Of a stretch of DNA of 45,665 bases, positions 24,708-33,152 are shown piece by piece. Numbering within the stretch: the stretch's first letter is position 1; each line of letters begins with the position of its first letter. The position numbers and the translations under genes were made by a program. The stretch is from JBCBDX01 sp039815825 (GTDB lineage: Bacteria; Pseudomonadota; Alphaproteobacteria; Rhizobiales; Rhizobiaceae), in contig JBCBYO010000025.1 in assembly GCA_039815825.1 (NCBI GenBank), positions 1 through 45,665 on the forward strand. Reading direction: 5' to 3'. Under the pieces are notes generated by a model. That model did not search any database. It saw only the letters and a list, made by a program, of their open reading frames with translations, and was not told the origin of the DNA.

Positions 24708-26114
24708 TTATGCAGAGTAGTAAAGGTCGAATTCGACGGGATGAGGTGTCATCTCGTAGAGTGTGTTCTCCTCGTCCTTCAGCTCCAAGTAGGCGTCGAT
24801 TTGATCATCGTCGAAAACACCGCCTGCTTTGAGGAAGTCACGATCCGCATCAAGTGCTTCCATGGCTTCACGCAATGAACCACAAACCGTTGGAATGCCA
24901 GCCAGCTCTTCTGGTGGCAGATCGTACAAGTCTTTGTCCATTGGATCGCCAGGATGGATCTTGTTCTTAACACCATCGAGGCCGGCCATCAGCATGCCTG
25001 CAAACATCAGGTATGGGTTAGCCATTGGGTCACCAAAGCGTACTTCTACGCGCTTACCTTTTGGTGAGCCGGAGAATGGAATACGGCAGGAAGCTGAACG
25101 GTTGCGGGCAGAGTAAGCCAGCAGGACCGGTGCTTCGTAGCCAGGTACCAGACGCTTGTATGAGTTGGTGGATGGGTTTGACAGGGCGTTGAGCGCTTTG
25201 GCGTGTTTGATGATGCCACCGATATAGTAGAGGCATGTTTCAGACAGACCTGCATAACCATCACCGGCCATCAACGGCCTGCCTTCGGACCAGATGGACT
25301 GGTGCACGTGCATGCCGGTACCGTTGTCGCCATAGACTGGCTTGGGCATGAATGTCGCTGATTTGCCGTAGGCGTGTGCCACGTTTTGAACGACGTACTT
25401 ATAAAGCTGAACTTCATCGGCTTTACGTGTCAATGTGTTGAACAACATAGACAGTTCGTGCTGAGCAGCGGCCACTTCGTGGTGGTGCTTCTCGGTGGCA
25501 ACGCCCATTTCTGCCAAAACAGTCAGCATTTCAGAACGAATGTCCTGTGCGCTGTCGACTGGGTTTACCGGGAAGTAGCCGCCTTTTGTGCGTGGGCGGT
25601 GGCCCAAGTTGCCATTGTCATATTCGGCGTCCGTGTTGATTGGAAGTTCAACGCTGTCGAGTTGAAAGCCCGTGTTGTATGGATCGGATGCGAATTTAAC
25701 GTCATCAAAGATGAAGAATTCTGGCTCTGGTCCGAAATAGGCGGTGTCACCAAAGCCGCCCGATGAAATGTAGGCCTCTGCGCGCTTGGCAGTCATGCGT
25801 GGATCGCGGTTATAGCCTTCGCCGGAAATCGGGTCGAGGATGTCACAGAAGATAGCCATGGTGGACTGCGCGTAAAACGGGTCCATGTGGGCTGTTTCTG
25901 TGTCAGGCATCAAAGTCATGTCAGACTCGTTGATGGCTTTCCAGCCAGCGATTGACGAGCCGTCAAACATAACGCCATCGGCAAACATATCCTCATCAAC
26001 GACGGCACAGTCCATCGTGACGTGCTGCATTTTGCCCCTCGGGTCGGTGAAGCGCAGGTCAACGAACTTTACGTCGTTGTCCTTGATTTGCTTCATGACA
26101 TCACTTGCACTCAT
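24708..26114 (-). CDS. glnA: Glutamine synthetase type I
   Basis: A 468-residue GSI (glutamate + NH3 + ATP to glutamine), the normal length for the dodecameric enzyme. Metal and substrate motifs include MFDGSSIAGW, FGPEPEFF, TEKHHHEVAAAQHE and NRSASCRIP. The adenylylation site is intact: Tyr397 in KDLYDLPPEE, so activity is presumably controlled by GlnE and PII. It lies 55 bases after glnB and shares its sigma-54 promoter. Confidence 0.98.
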   Translation of the reverse strand: MSASDVMKQIKDNDVKFVDLRFTDPRGKMQHVTMDCAVVDEDMFADGVMFDGSSIAGWKAINESDMTLMPDTETAHMDPFYAQSTMAIFCDILDPISGEGYNRDPRMTAKRAEAYISSGGFGDTAYFGPEPEFFIFDDVKFASDPYNTGFQLDSVELPINTDAEYDNGNLGHRPRTKGGYFPVNPVDSAQDIRSEMLTVLAEMGVATEKHHHEVAAAQHELSMLFNTLTRKADEVQLYKYVVQNVAHAYGKSATFMPKPVYGDNGTGMHVHQSIWSEGRPLMAGDGYAGLSETCLYYIGGIIKHAKALNALSNPSTNSYKRLVPGYEAPVLLAYSARNRSASCRIPFSGSPKGKRVEVRFGDPMANPYLMFAGMLMAGLDGVKNKIHPGDPMDKDLYDLPPEELAGIPTVCGSLREAMEALDADRDFLKAGGVFDDDQIDAYLELKDEENTLYEMTPHPVEFDLYYSA

Positions 26115-26169
26115 AGTTTTCCCTTTTCCTTATGCGTGTGTTGATTCATTTGATCTGTTGTTGGCGTGA

Positions 26170-26508
26170 TCAAACAGCGTCTTTGCCCGTCTCGCCTGTG
26201 CGAATGCGAACAACATTCTCAATTGCTGAGACGAAGATCTTGCCATCTCCAATGCGGCCTGTCTGGGCCGCTTCGCGAATAGCATCCATCGCCGCGTCGA
26301 CAGTGTCGTCGGTCACGACAATTTCAATCTTCACTTTGGGTAGAAAATCGACGACATATTCGGCCCCGCGGTAGAGTTCCGTATGGCCTTTTTGACGACC
26401 AAAACCCTTCGCTTCAGTCACCGTAATGCCTTGCAAGCCGACCTCTTGCAGCGCCTCTTTCACCTCATCAAGCTTGAACGGCTTAATGACGGCCTCGATC
26501 TTCTTCAT
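26170..26508 (-). CDS. glnB: Nitrogen regulatory protein PII
   Basis: A 112-residue PII protein, standard length. The T-loop with GHTELYRGAEY places the uridylylation site at Tyr51. PII senses 2-oxoglutarate and ATP/ADP and controls GlnE, NtrB and others. The ATG at 26508 follows GGAGGG by seven bases; a longer frame upstream to 26736 is not conserved and crosses the promoter. The pair glnB-glnA is typical of Hyphomicrobiales; GlnB rather than GlnK is inferred from linkage to glnA instead of amtB. Confidence 0.97.
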   Translation of the reverse strand: MKKIEAVIKPFKLDEVKEALQEVGLQGITVTEAKGFGRQKGHTELYRGAEYVVDFLPKVKIEIVVTDDTVDAAMDAIREAAQTGRIGDGKIFVSAIENVVRIRTGETGKDAV

Positions 26509-26538
26509 GAATTGCCCTCCGGTCTTTTTCCACTTTGA

Positions 26539-26554
26539 TGCATGCCGCGTGCCA
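26539..26554 (-). promoter_or_regulatory. Sigma-54 promoter of glnBA
   Basis: On the minus strand the sequence is TGGCACGCGGCATGCA, differing from the RpoN consensus TGGCACG-N4-TTGCA at one position, with the invariant GG (26553-26552) and GC (26541-26540) correctly spaced. Transcription would start near 26529, about 20 bases before the glnB ATG. This predicts activation by NtrC under nitrogen limitation; I could not identify convincing NtrC sites upstream. Confidence 0.8.
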
Positions 26555-26614
26555 ATCCGTACACTTCCCGAACGAGTGCGAAAAACGCGTCTTGCAGTGT
26601 GATACACAGGCTGC

Positions 26615-26626
26615 TTTACCGGTAAA
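26615..26626. promoter_or_regulatory. 12-bp palindrome between glnB and nnr
   Basis: TTTACCGGTAAA is a perfect palindrome, ten bases upstream of the presumed nnr -35 and about 60 bases upstream of the glnB sigma-54 promoter. Its core resembles TTACCGGTAA, bound by GntR of E. coli (a LacI-family protein). The regulator here is unknown. Confidence 0.4.
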
Positions 26627-26635
26627 AATACCAGT

Positions 26636-26664
26636 TTGAAACGGCAAGCTATGCCAAATATGCT
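26636..26664 (+). promoter_or_regulatory. Probable sigma-70 promoter of nnr
   Basis: TTGAAA (26636-26641) and TATGCT (26659-26664) are 17 bases apart, matching the consensus at five and four of six positions. The start would be near 26671, giving a leader of about 45 bases before the GTG of nnr. Confidence 0.45.
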
Positions 26665-26716
26665 GATCTGGTAGGCAATGTGACCAAAAAATATGCAAAA
26701 TTGATGGGCGCTAATT

Positions 26717-28285
26717 GTGCAACATACTGACGACACAGATTGCTACCGATTGCTGACATGCGCCCAAATGGCAGAGGCGGATCGGCAGACAATTGCCTCA
26801 GGATTGGCAGCTGGTTCGCAGCTGATGGACAATGCTGGATACGCGATCCTTGATGTCATCTTGAAAGATTTTGGCCAAGCACCGCGCGTGCATGTTTTGT
26901 GCGGCACTGGCAATAATGGCGGCGATGGATATGTAGTGGCCCGGCTTTTGGCGGAGCGTGGACACCCTGTTTCGCTTTATGCGTTAGGCGCGCCCAAAAA
27001 GGGCACGGACGCGGATGCGGCTGCTGCGCGCTGGACTGGCCCTGTTTTAGATTTTTCGTTCTTTGAGCCGGGTCGAAGTGATCTGGTTGTTGACGCCATC
27101 TTTGGCGCAGGCGGAAAGGGCGATTTGCCTGAAATTGTCATTTCGGCGCTCAATAAAGCCAAACAGCCCTCGGTACCAGTGCTGGCAGTTGATTTGCCCT
27201 CGGGTGTAGACGGCGATACCGGGCACATTCGGTATCAAATGGCTTGCGATGCCACGGTCACATTTTATCGCAAGAAGCCAGGCCATGTTTTGGAGCCGGG
27301 TCGCTCAGCCTGCGGTACTATCGTCGTTGCCGATATTGGTGTGCGTGGTGGGACGTCGGAAAACGCTTCAAATCAGCGATACGAGAACGACCCGACGTTA
27401 TGGCGTTCTGCGATGCCGAAACTCAGCCAAACAACGCATAAATATCAGCGCGGTCATGTGGCAGTTTTCTCCGGTCCGGCATTGGCAACGGGCGCTGCTC
27501 GACTGTCGGCCATTGCCGCGCAGAAGGTTGGTATCGGCGCTGTTACTTTGCTGGGCACAGAGGCGGCGTTGCATGTTCAGGCAGCTCATTTGACCTCGGC
27601 GATGGTGCACACTTACGCTGATCCCGAGGACGCCATTGGAGTCCTTGCCAAGCTAAATAATCCCCGCTGTGTGGTTTTAGGTCCAGGGTTTGGCGATATG
27701 AACGCCGCAAGGCAAATCGCAACCAGCATCCTTCGCCAAGAAGAGCAGACGCTCGTATTGGATGCTGATGGATTGACGGCTTTTGTCGACGAAAGCCAGG
27801 CTCTCTTTGGTGCGGCCGCTTTGCATGATGAACCGCGTTTGATTTTGACACCGCATGAAGGAGAATTCGGCAGGCTTTTTCCGGACATCGCCGACGATGG
27901 GTCACTCAGCAAGATCGATAGGGCAACAAAGGCGGCCGAGCGTGCGCACGCGGTAGTCGTATATAAGGGGCGTGATACAGTGATCGCCGCGCCCCGAGAT
28001 ATTCGTGTCGGAAAACCCTGCGTTATTGTGAATGGCAATGCGTCGCCCGCACTTGCCACAGCAGGCTCCGGCGATGTGCTCGCTGGTATTATTGCAGGTC
28101 TTTGTGCCCGTGGCACGCCGGTTTTTGAAGCAGCGGCGGCCGCAGTTTGGTTGCACGCCGAAGCTGGGAGCAAGGCGGGCGCATTTGCGATCGCAGAAGA
28201 TATAGCTGACAGGCTACCGGACACCATGTCTGCAGTCGAAAACCAATTTTTGTTAGAGCCTATTCCGCGGCTTCAATGCGACTGA
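26717..28285 (+). CDS. nnr: Bifunctional NAD(P)HX epimerase and dehydratase
   Basis: A 522-residue fusion enzyme that repairs hydrated NAD(P)H. The N-terminal epimerase (YjeF_N) has CGTGNNGGDGYVVARLL (residues 62-78) and AVDLPSGVDGDTG; the C-terminal ADP-dependent dehydratase has VLGPGFG, LTPHEGEF and NGNASPALATAGSGDVLAGI. The GTG at 26717 is the most upstream plausible start; a TTG twelve codons later is possible, since the family start L-L-T-x-x-x-M-x-x-A-D lies between. It is divergent from glnB and ends 26 bases inside uvrA's end. Confidence 0.93.
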   Translation: MQHTDDTDCYRLLTCAQMAEADRQTIASGLAAGSQLMDNAGYAILDVILKDFGQAPRVHVLCGTGNNGGDGYVVARLLAERGHPVSLYALGAPKKGTDADAAAARWTGPVLDFSFFEPGRSDLVVDAIFGAGGKGDLPEIVISALNKAKQPSVPVLAVDLPSGVDGDTGHIRYQMACDATVTFYRKKPGHVLEPGRSACGTIVVADIGVRGGTSENASNQRYENDPTLWRSAMPKLSQTTHKYQRGHVAVFSGPALATGAARLSAIAAQKVGIGAVTLLGTEAALHVQAAHLTSAMVHTYADPEDAIGVLAKLNNPRCVVLGPGFGDMNAARQIATSILRQEEQTLVLDADGLTAFVDESQALFGAAALHDEPRLILTPHEGEFGRLFPDIADDGSLSKIDRATKAAERAHAVVVYKGRDTVIAAPRDIRVGKPCVIVNGNASPALATAGSGDVLAGIIAGLCARGTPVFEAAAAAVWLHAEAGSKAGAFAIAEDIADRLPDTMSAVENQFLLEPIPRLQCD

Positions 28286-31184
28286 TCGGCCGCCTCTGTA
28301 AAAGCTCTTTCAAAAATTGGCCGGTATAGCTTCGCTCGACGTCAACGATGTCTTCCGGCGTTCCCTGGGCAACAATTTCACCGCCTCCATCACCACCTTC
28401 AGGGCCCAAATCGATGACCCAATCGGCGGTTTTGATGACTTCAAGATTGTGCTCGATGACCACGACAGTATTGCCCGTATCGACCAGCTCGTGGAGCACT
28501 TCCAGTAACTTGGAGACATCATGGAAGTGTAACCCGGTTGTGGGTTCATCGAGGATGTAAAGTGTTCGCCCTGTCGATTTGCGCGATAGCTCTTTGGCCA
28601 GTTTGATCCGTTGAGCTTCGCCACCGGAAAGCGTTGTCGCCTGCTGGCCGATCTTAATGTAGCCAAGGCCGACCCGTTTCAGTGTCTCCATCTTGTCGCG
28701 GACGGCCGGAACGGCAGAGAAGAATTCAACGCCTTCTTCAACCGTCATTTCCAACACATCTGATATGGATTTACCTTTGAACTGAACATCGAGCGTTTCG
28801 CGGTTGTATCGCTTGCCGTGGCAAACATCGCAGGTCACATAAACATCGGGCAAAAAGTGCATTTCGATTTTGATTACGCCATCGCCTTGGCATGCTTCGC
28901 ACCGACCGCCCTTGACGTTGAACGAAAAACGACCGGGCTGGTAGCCACGTGCCTTGGCTTCCGGCAGCTGCGCAAACCATTCCCGTATCGGCGTGAAAGC
29001 GCCGGTGTAAGTTGCCGGATTGGAACGGGGCGTGCGCCCAATCGGAGACTGATCGATGTCGATAACTTTGTCGATATGTTCAAAGCCGGTGATGTGATCG
29101 TGTTCCGCCGGTACTTCGCGGGCACCATTGATCCGTCGTGCGGCGGCTTTGTAGAGTGTTTCGATAAGAAATGTCGATTTGCCGCCGCCAGACACGCCGG
29201 TCACACATGTAAAAGTGCCGAGCGGTAAAGCGGCTGATACGTCGCGCAAATTGTTACCTTTTGCGCCATGAACAGTAACGGCACGCTTCTTCAAATCCAC
29301 TGGCCGTCGTTCGGCGGGCACATTGATTCCCATGGCGCCGGCAAGATATTGCCCGGTCAATGATTTGGGATTGGCCATGACTTCGCTCGGCGTGCCTTGA
29401 GCAATGATCTGACCGCCATGGACACCTGCGGCCGGTCCTATATCGACCACATAGTCGGCGGTTAGTATGGCATCCTCATCGTGTTCAACCACAATGACCG
29501 TGTTGCCGAGATCACGAAGGCGCCGCAGTGTCTCAAGAAGTCTTGCATTGTCGCGCTGATGAAGGCCAATCGAGGGTTCATCGAGCACATAAAGAACGCC
29601 CGTCAGGCCAGAACCGATTTGTGAGGCAAGGCGAATACGCTGGCTTTCCCCGCCTGAAAGGGATCCTGAACCCCGTGAGAGCGTCAGATAATCGAGCCCA
29701 ACATCGACGAGGAATTTCAATCGGTCGCGGATTTCCTTTAAAATGCGTGTCGCGATCTCATTTTGCTTATCCGATAAATGGTTTGGCAGATCGTCAAACC
29801 AAGTGTTTGCGTCACGGATCGACATTTCTGCCACTTGGCTGATGTGAAGCTTGTTTATTTTCACAGCCAGAGCTTCCGGCTTCAGGCGATATCCATCACA
29901 TACGGAACAGGGCGATTGCGACATGTATCGCTCGATTTCCTCGCGCATCCAAGCACTGTCAGTCTCTCGCCAGCGCCGCTCCAAATTGCCGATGACGCCT
30001 TCAAACGCCTTTTTGGTTTTGTACGTGCGCAGGCCGTCGTCGTAGGCGAACTCAATCTCTTGTTTGCCGGTGCCATAGAGTACTGCATTTTTGGCTTCAT
30101 CAGTCAGATCAGCCCAAAAGTCTCCGAGCTTGAAGCCATAGGCTTTCGCAACCGCCTCCAGCGTTTGGGTGTAATAAGGCGACGGGTTGGATGATTTCGA
30201 CCACGGCGCGATCGCGCCTTTGCGGATCGACAGGCCAGGATCGGGCACAACCAGATTGGGATCGACGCCTTGCTCGGTACCCAGCCCATCACAATGAGGG
30301 CATGCGCCGAACGGGTTGTTGAAAGAAAAAAGCCGCGGCTCAATTTCCGGGATCGTAAATCCAGAATCCGGGCAGGCGAATTTTTCTGAAAATGTCAGCC
30401 GTTCATGCGTTTCATTCTTGTTCTTGTTGGCGCCCGATGTTGCTGATTCAGCGAGTGGTTTGTCGGCCATTTCCGCGATGGCCAGACCATCTGCGAGTTG
30501 CAAGCACTGCTCAAGCGAATCCGCCAGCCGCGAGGCGATATCGTCACGAATGACCACACGATCGACGACAACATCGATGTCGTGCTTGTATTTTTTATCG
30601 AGGGCAGGGGCGTCGGCTATTTCGTGAAACTCGCCATCGATTTTCACGCGCTGAAAGCCCTTTTTCATCAACTCGGCGAGTTCTTTTTTGTACTCGCCTT
30701 TGCGGCCACGCACGATGGGTGCCAAAATGTATAGCCGTGTGCCCTCATCGAGGGTCAAAATTCGGTCGACCATCTGGCTCACGGTTTGGCTTTCAATCGG
30801 CAGGCCGGTCGTCGGTGAATAGGGTATGCCGACGCGCGCAAACAGAAGCCGCATATAGTCATATATTTCGGTTACGGTTCCGACCGTCGAACGCGGGTTG
30901 CGGCTCGTCGTCTTCTGTTCGATGGAAATGGCCGGTGAAAGTCCCTCAATCGCATCTACATCCGGCTTTTGCATCATCTCCAGGAACTGACGCGCATAGG
31001 CGGACAGGCTCTCCACATAGCGACGCTGGCCCTCAGCATAGATCGTATCAAAGGCAAGCGATGATTTGCCCGACCCCGACAAGCCGGTCATCACGATGAG
31101 CTTGTCGCGCGGAAGGTCGAGGTCGACATTCTTCAGATTATGTTCGCGTGCGCCGCGGATGGTGATCTGTTTTTGGTCGCTCAT
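28260..31184 (-). CDS. uvrA: Excinuclease ABC subunit A
   Basis: A 974-residue UvrA, which finds DNA damage with UvrB in nucleotide excision repair. Both ABC ATPase halves are present: Walker A GLSGSGKSS near the N-terminus and GVSGGGKST in the second half, with signature motifs LSGGESQRIRLA and LSGGEAQRIKLA. The second zinc module is complete (CEACQGDG ... CDVCHGKRYN); the first has CPDSG, losing one cysteine. ATG 31184 fits family starts (MSDQKQITIRGAREHNLKNV); a GTG at 31208 is in frame. An SOS box lies upstream. Confidence 0.97.
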   Translation of the reverse strand: MSDQKQITIRGAREHNLKNVDLDLPRDKLIVMTGLSGSGKSSLAFDTIYAEGQRRYVESLSAYARQFLEMMQKPDVDAIEGLSPAISIEQKTTSRNPRSTVGTVTEIYDYMRLLFARVGIPYSPTTGLPIESQTVSQMVDRILTLDEGTRLYILAPIVRGRKGEYKKELAELMKKGFQRVKIDGEFHEIADAPALDKKYKHDIDVVVDRVVIRDDIASRLADSLEQCLQLADGLAIAEMADKPLAESATSGANKNKNETHERLTFSEKFACPDSGFTIPEIEPRLFSFNNPFGACPHCDGLGTEQGVDPNLVVPDPGLSIRKGAIAPWSKSSNPSPYYTQTLEAVAKAYGFKLGDFWADLTDEAKNAVLYGTGKQEIEFAYDDGLRTYKTKKAFEGVIGNLERRWRETDSAWMREEIERYMSQSPCSVCDGYRLKPEALAVKINKLHISQVAEMSIRDANTWFDDLPNHLSDKQNEIATRILKEIRDRLKFLVDVGLDYLTLSRGSGSLSGGESQRIRLASQIGSGLTGVLYVLDEPSIGLHQRDNARLLETLRRLRDLGNTVIVVEHDEDAILTADYVVDIGPAAGVHGGQIIAQGTPSEVMANPKSLTGQYLAGAMGINVPAERRPVDLKKRAVTVHGAKGNNLRDVSAALPLGTFTCVTGVSGGGKSTFLIETLYKAAARRINGAREVPAEHDHITGFEHIDKVIDIDQSPIGRTPRSNPATYTGAFTPIREWFAQLPEAKARGYQPGRFSFNVKGGRCEACQGDGVIKIEMHFLPDVYVTCDVCHGKRYNRETLDVQFKGKSISDVLEMTVEEGVEFFSAVPAVRDKMETLKRVGLGYIKIGQQATTLSGGEAQRIKLAKELSRKSTGRTLYILDEPTTGLHFHDVSKLLEVLHELVDTGNTVVVIEHNLEVIKTADWVIDLGPEGGDGGGEIVAQGTPEDIVDVERSYTGQFLKELLQRRPISRIEAAE

Positions 31185-31286
31185 ATTTTTGGCCCGTTCT
31201 CCTGACACGGTGATTTAGCTTTCTTGTCCGACATGTCGACCCGCTTGGCATTCATTCCTGCCACGCCTGTGGAAAGGTCGCAAAGC

Positions 31287-31315
31287 TTGACCAGAAGGAT
31301 TACACCAAATAGAAC
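31287..31315 (+). promoter_or_regulatory. Probable promoter of ssb
   Basis: TTGACC (31287-31292) and TAGAAC (31310-31315) are 17 bases apart; CTTGAC is also complete from 31286. The -10 overlaps the first half of the SOS box, the arrangement expected of a LexA-repressed promoter. The leader to the ssb ATG is about 90 bases. Confidence 0.55.
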
Positions 31316-31326
31316 ATTAAGTGAAC
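31312..31326. promoter_or_regulatory. LexA (SOS) box between uvrA and ssb
   Basis: GAAC (31312-31315), seven bases, GAAC (31323-31326). Read on the minus strand it is GTTC-N7-GTTC, exactly the direct-repeat LexA site known in alphaproteobacteria such as Rhodobacter and Rhizobium. It lies 128 bases before uvrA and 84 before ssb and may serve both. Confidence 0.8.
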
Positions 31327-31410
31327 ATAATTGCGCTGTGGATTGATGCTCGCTGAGGTGTTTCGGACCCTGGCGACGTCGTAGACATAGTAAAAATAGG
31401 AGTTTTCGCC

Positions 31411-31929
31411 ATGGCAGGCAGCGTAAATAAGGTGATTTTGGTCGGCAACCTTGGTGCAGACCCGGATATCCGGCGACTCAATTCGGGTGAACCTGTGGTG
31501 AACTTATCGGTCGCAACGTCCGAAACATGGCGCGACAAAGCGTCAGGTGATCGGCGTGAGCGCACCGAATGGCATCGTGTTGTGATTTTCAACGAAAATT
31601 TGGCCAAGGTGGCGGAAAACTATCTCAAGAAAGGTTCAAAGGTATATTTGGAAGGCCAATTGCAGACCCGCAAATGGACCGACCAAAACGGAGCGGACAA
31701 GTACACGACTGAGATCGTGCTGCAGCGCTATCGCGGCGAACTGACCATGTTGGACAGTCGTGCCGAAAGTGAGGCCGGCTTTGGCGGTGGGCGCTCGCAA
31801 GGCGGATATGACAATAACCGCATTGGCCAGGGTGCTGGCGGCATGGATCAAGGCGGTATGGGGGGTGGTGCACCGTCTGGGGGCGGCGGCGACTTTTCCC
31901 GTGACTTGGACGACGAGATTCCGTTCTAA
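31411..31929 (+). CDS. ssb: Single-stranded DNA-binding protein
   Basis: A 172-residue SSB. The OB fold (about 1-110) has MAGSVNKVILVGNLGADPDIRR and KVYLEGQLQTRKW; a Gly/Gln/Met-rich flexible linker (about 118-162) follows, and the last residues DLDDEIPF are the tip that recruits repair and replication partners. AGGAG lies eight bases before the ATG. It is divergent from uvrA across a shared SOS box. Confidence 0.98.
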   Translation: MAGSVNKVILVGNLGADPDIRRLNSGEPVVNLSVATSETWRDKASGDRRERTEWHRVVIFNENLAKVAENYLKKGSKVYLEGQLQTRKWTDQNGADKYTTEIVLQRYRGELTMLDSRAESEAGFGGGRSQGGYDNNRIGQGAGGMDQGGMGGGAPSGGGGDFSRDLDDEIPF

Positions 31930-31986
31930 AAATGGACACATAGACGTGTTTGGCATTTGATCATGTTTTCGAGAACGATCGGCTCC

Positions 31987-32400
31987 ATGTCGAATGCCAA
32001 GAAAAGCGACATTTTTGTGCTGGTTGCGGTGACCGTGTTTTTGGTCGCTGCCATATGCGTAAGCGGTACACGTTTGGCCAGTATGGCTTTTGCCGGCGAA
32101 GCGGACGTTGTCGACGTTGTCGCTGTTCAGGAAAGCGCCGGGACTTGGCGCTTTGATGTGACAGTTATGCATGAAGATGAAGGTTGGGATCATTATGCCG
32201 ACCGTTGGGATGTTTTGGCGCCGGACGGATCCGTATTGGGTGAACGCGTGTTGCTTCATCCTCACGTGAATGAACAGCCGTTTACGCGGTCGCTCCGCGG
32301 GGTTTCGATACCTGTCGACATGGAGAGCGTTGTTGTTCGCGCGCATGACAGCGTTCATGGGCTTGGCGGCAAAGCATTTAGCTTGGACTTGCCGCGCTAA
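31987..32400 (+). CDS. Small membrane-anchored or exported protein of unknown function
   Basis: A 137-residue protein that I do not assign to a named family. It has basic residues, a hydrophobic segment (about residues 9-35, FVLVAVTVFLVAAICVSG) and then a likely periplasmic domain with HYADRWDVLAPDG, LHPHVNEQPFTRSLRGV and RAHDSVHGLGG, which is rich in His and looks conserved. The start is uncertain: ATG 31987, ATG 31963 and TTG 31957 are in frame and none has a good ribosome binding site. It follows ssb and shares its stop tetramer (CTAA) with marC on the other strand. Confidence 0.6.
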   Translation: MSNAKKSDIFVLVAVTVFLVAAICVSGTRLASMAFAGEADVVDVVAVQESAGTWRFDVTVMHEDEGWDHYADRWDVLAPDGSVLGERVLLHPHVNEQPFTRSLRGVSIPVDMESVVVRAHDSVHGLGGKAFSLDLPR

Positions 32401-33023
32401 GTGGCGGCCAGCGCCTTGACGCCATCGGCGACAAATTGCACTGCCAGCGCCGATAGGATCACACCCAAGAGGCGCGTTAATACCGAGCGACCGGTTTCCC
32501 CCAACAACCCGTCGATGCGCTCAGCGGCGATGAAGATGACCCATGTGATAGCCAATATGGCAAGGACAATGGCGATAAGCGCTAACCTGCCCACCAAGCC
32601 AGGCATTTGCCCGGACAACAAGATGACAGCTGAAATGGCGCCAGGCCCGGCGATTAACGGGATTGAGAGAGGGAAAATTGCGACCGATTTAATATGATCG
32701 GCGCTCAGTGCTCGCTCGGCCACATTTTCGTGCCGCTCCTGACGTCTTTCGAAAATCATTTCGAACGCGATCCAGAACAACAAAAGCCCACCAGCGACAC
32801 GAAATGCGCCGAGTGTTACACCGAAAAGGGCCAAAATCGCGGTCCCGATCAATGCGAAGAGGACAAGGACAACAGCGCTTGTAATGATCGCCCTTGTGCC
32901 CACTTCCCGCCGTTGTCCACGATCCATGCCGGCCGTAACAGCCAGGAAGAGCGGCGCGAGGCCGATGGGGTCAATTGTCACGGCTAAAGTGACGATCGCA
33001 TTTACGAGTATGTCGGTGGTCAT
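32397..33023 (-). CDS. MarC-family integral membrane protein
   Basis: A 208-residue protein of the MarC (UPF0056) family with six hydrophobic segments and the conserved PIGLAPLFLAV near the N-terminus and SIPLIAGPGAISAVILLS in the middle. The family is widespread but its transport role is unknown; the link to antibiotic resistance in E. coli was not upheld. It is read towards the preceding gene and overlaps its stop. AGGG lies five bases before the ATG. Confidence 0.88.
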   Translation of the reverse strand: MTTDILVNAIVTLAVTIDPIGLAPLFLAVTAGMDRGQRREVGTRAIITSAVVLVLFALIGTAILALFGVTLGAFRVAGGLLLFWIAFEMIFERRQERHENVAERALSADHIKSVAIFPLSIPLIAGPGAISAVILLSGQMPGLVGRLALIAIVLAILAITWVIFIAAERIDGLLGETGRSVLTRLLGVILSALAVQFVADGVKALAAT

Positions 33024-33152
33024 TCTTGCCCTTTAAGTCGACATTTCGGCATCATGCAACACCTGTGTCAAACCGGCGCTGAACCTTGGTTTTCACAGTT
33101 TCGACGTTTATTGTCACATAAATGATTCCTGCAATGAAACAGGGCACTTCCT

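Noticed and set aside
26560..26716. NtrC-binding sites upstream of glnB
   Set aside because: Segments such as TGCATATTTTTTGGTCACA (minus strand, about 26697-26679) are only loosely similar to the consensus, too weak to annotate.
31636..32358. Long open frame on the minus strand opposite ssb and the following gene (240 codons)
   Set aside because: It is antisense to ssb, whose OB fold and C-terminal tip are unmistakable; the antisense product has no recognisable domain and no ribosome binding site.
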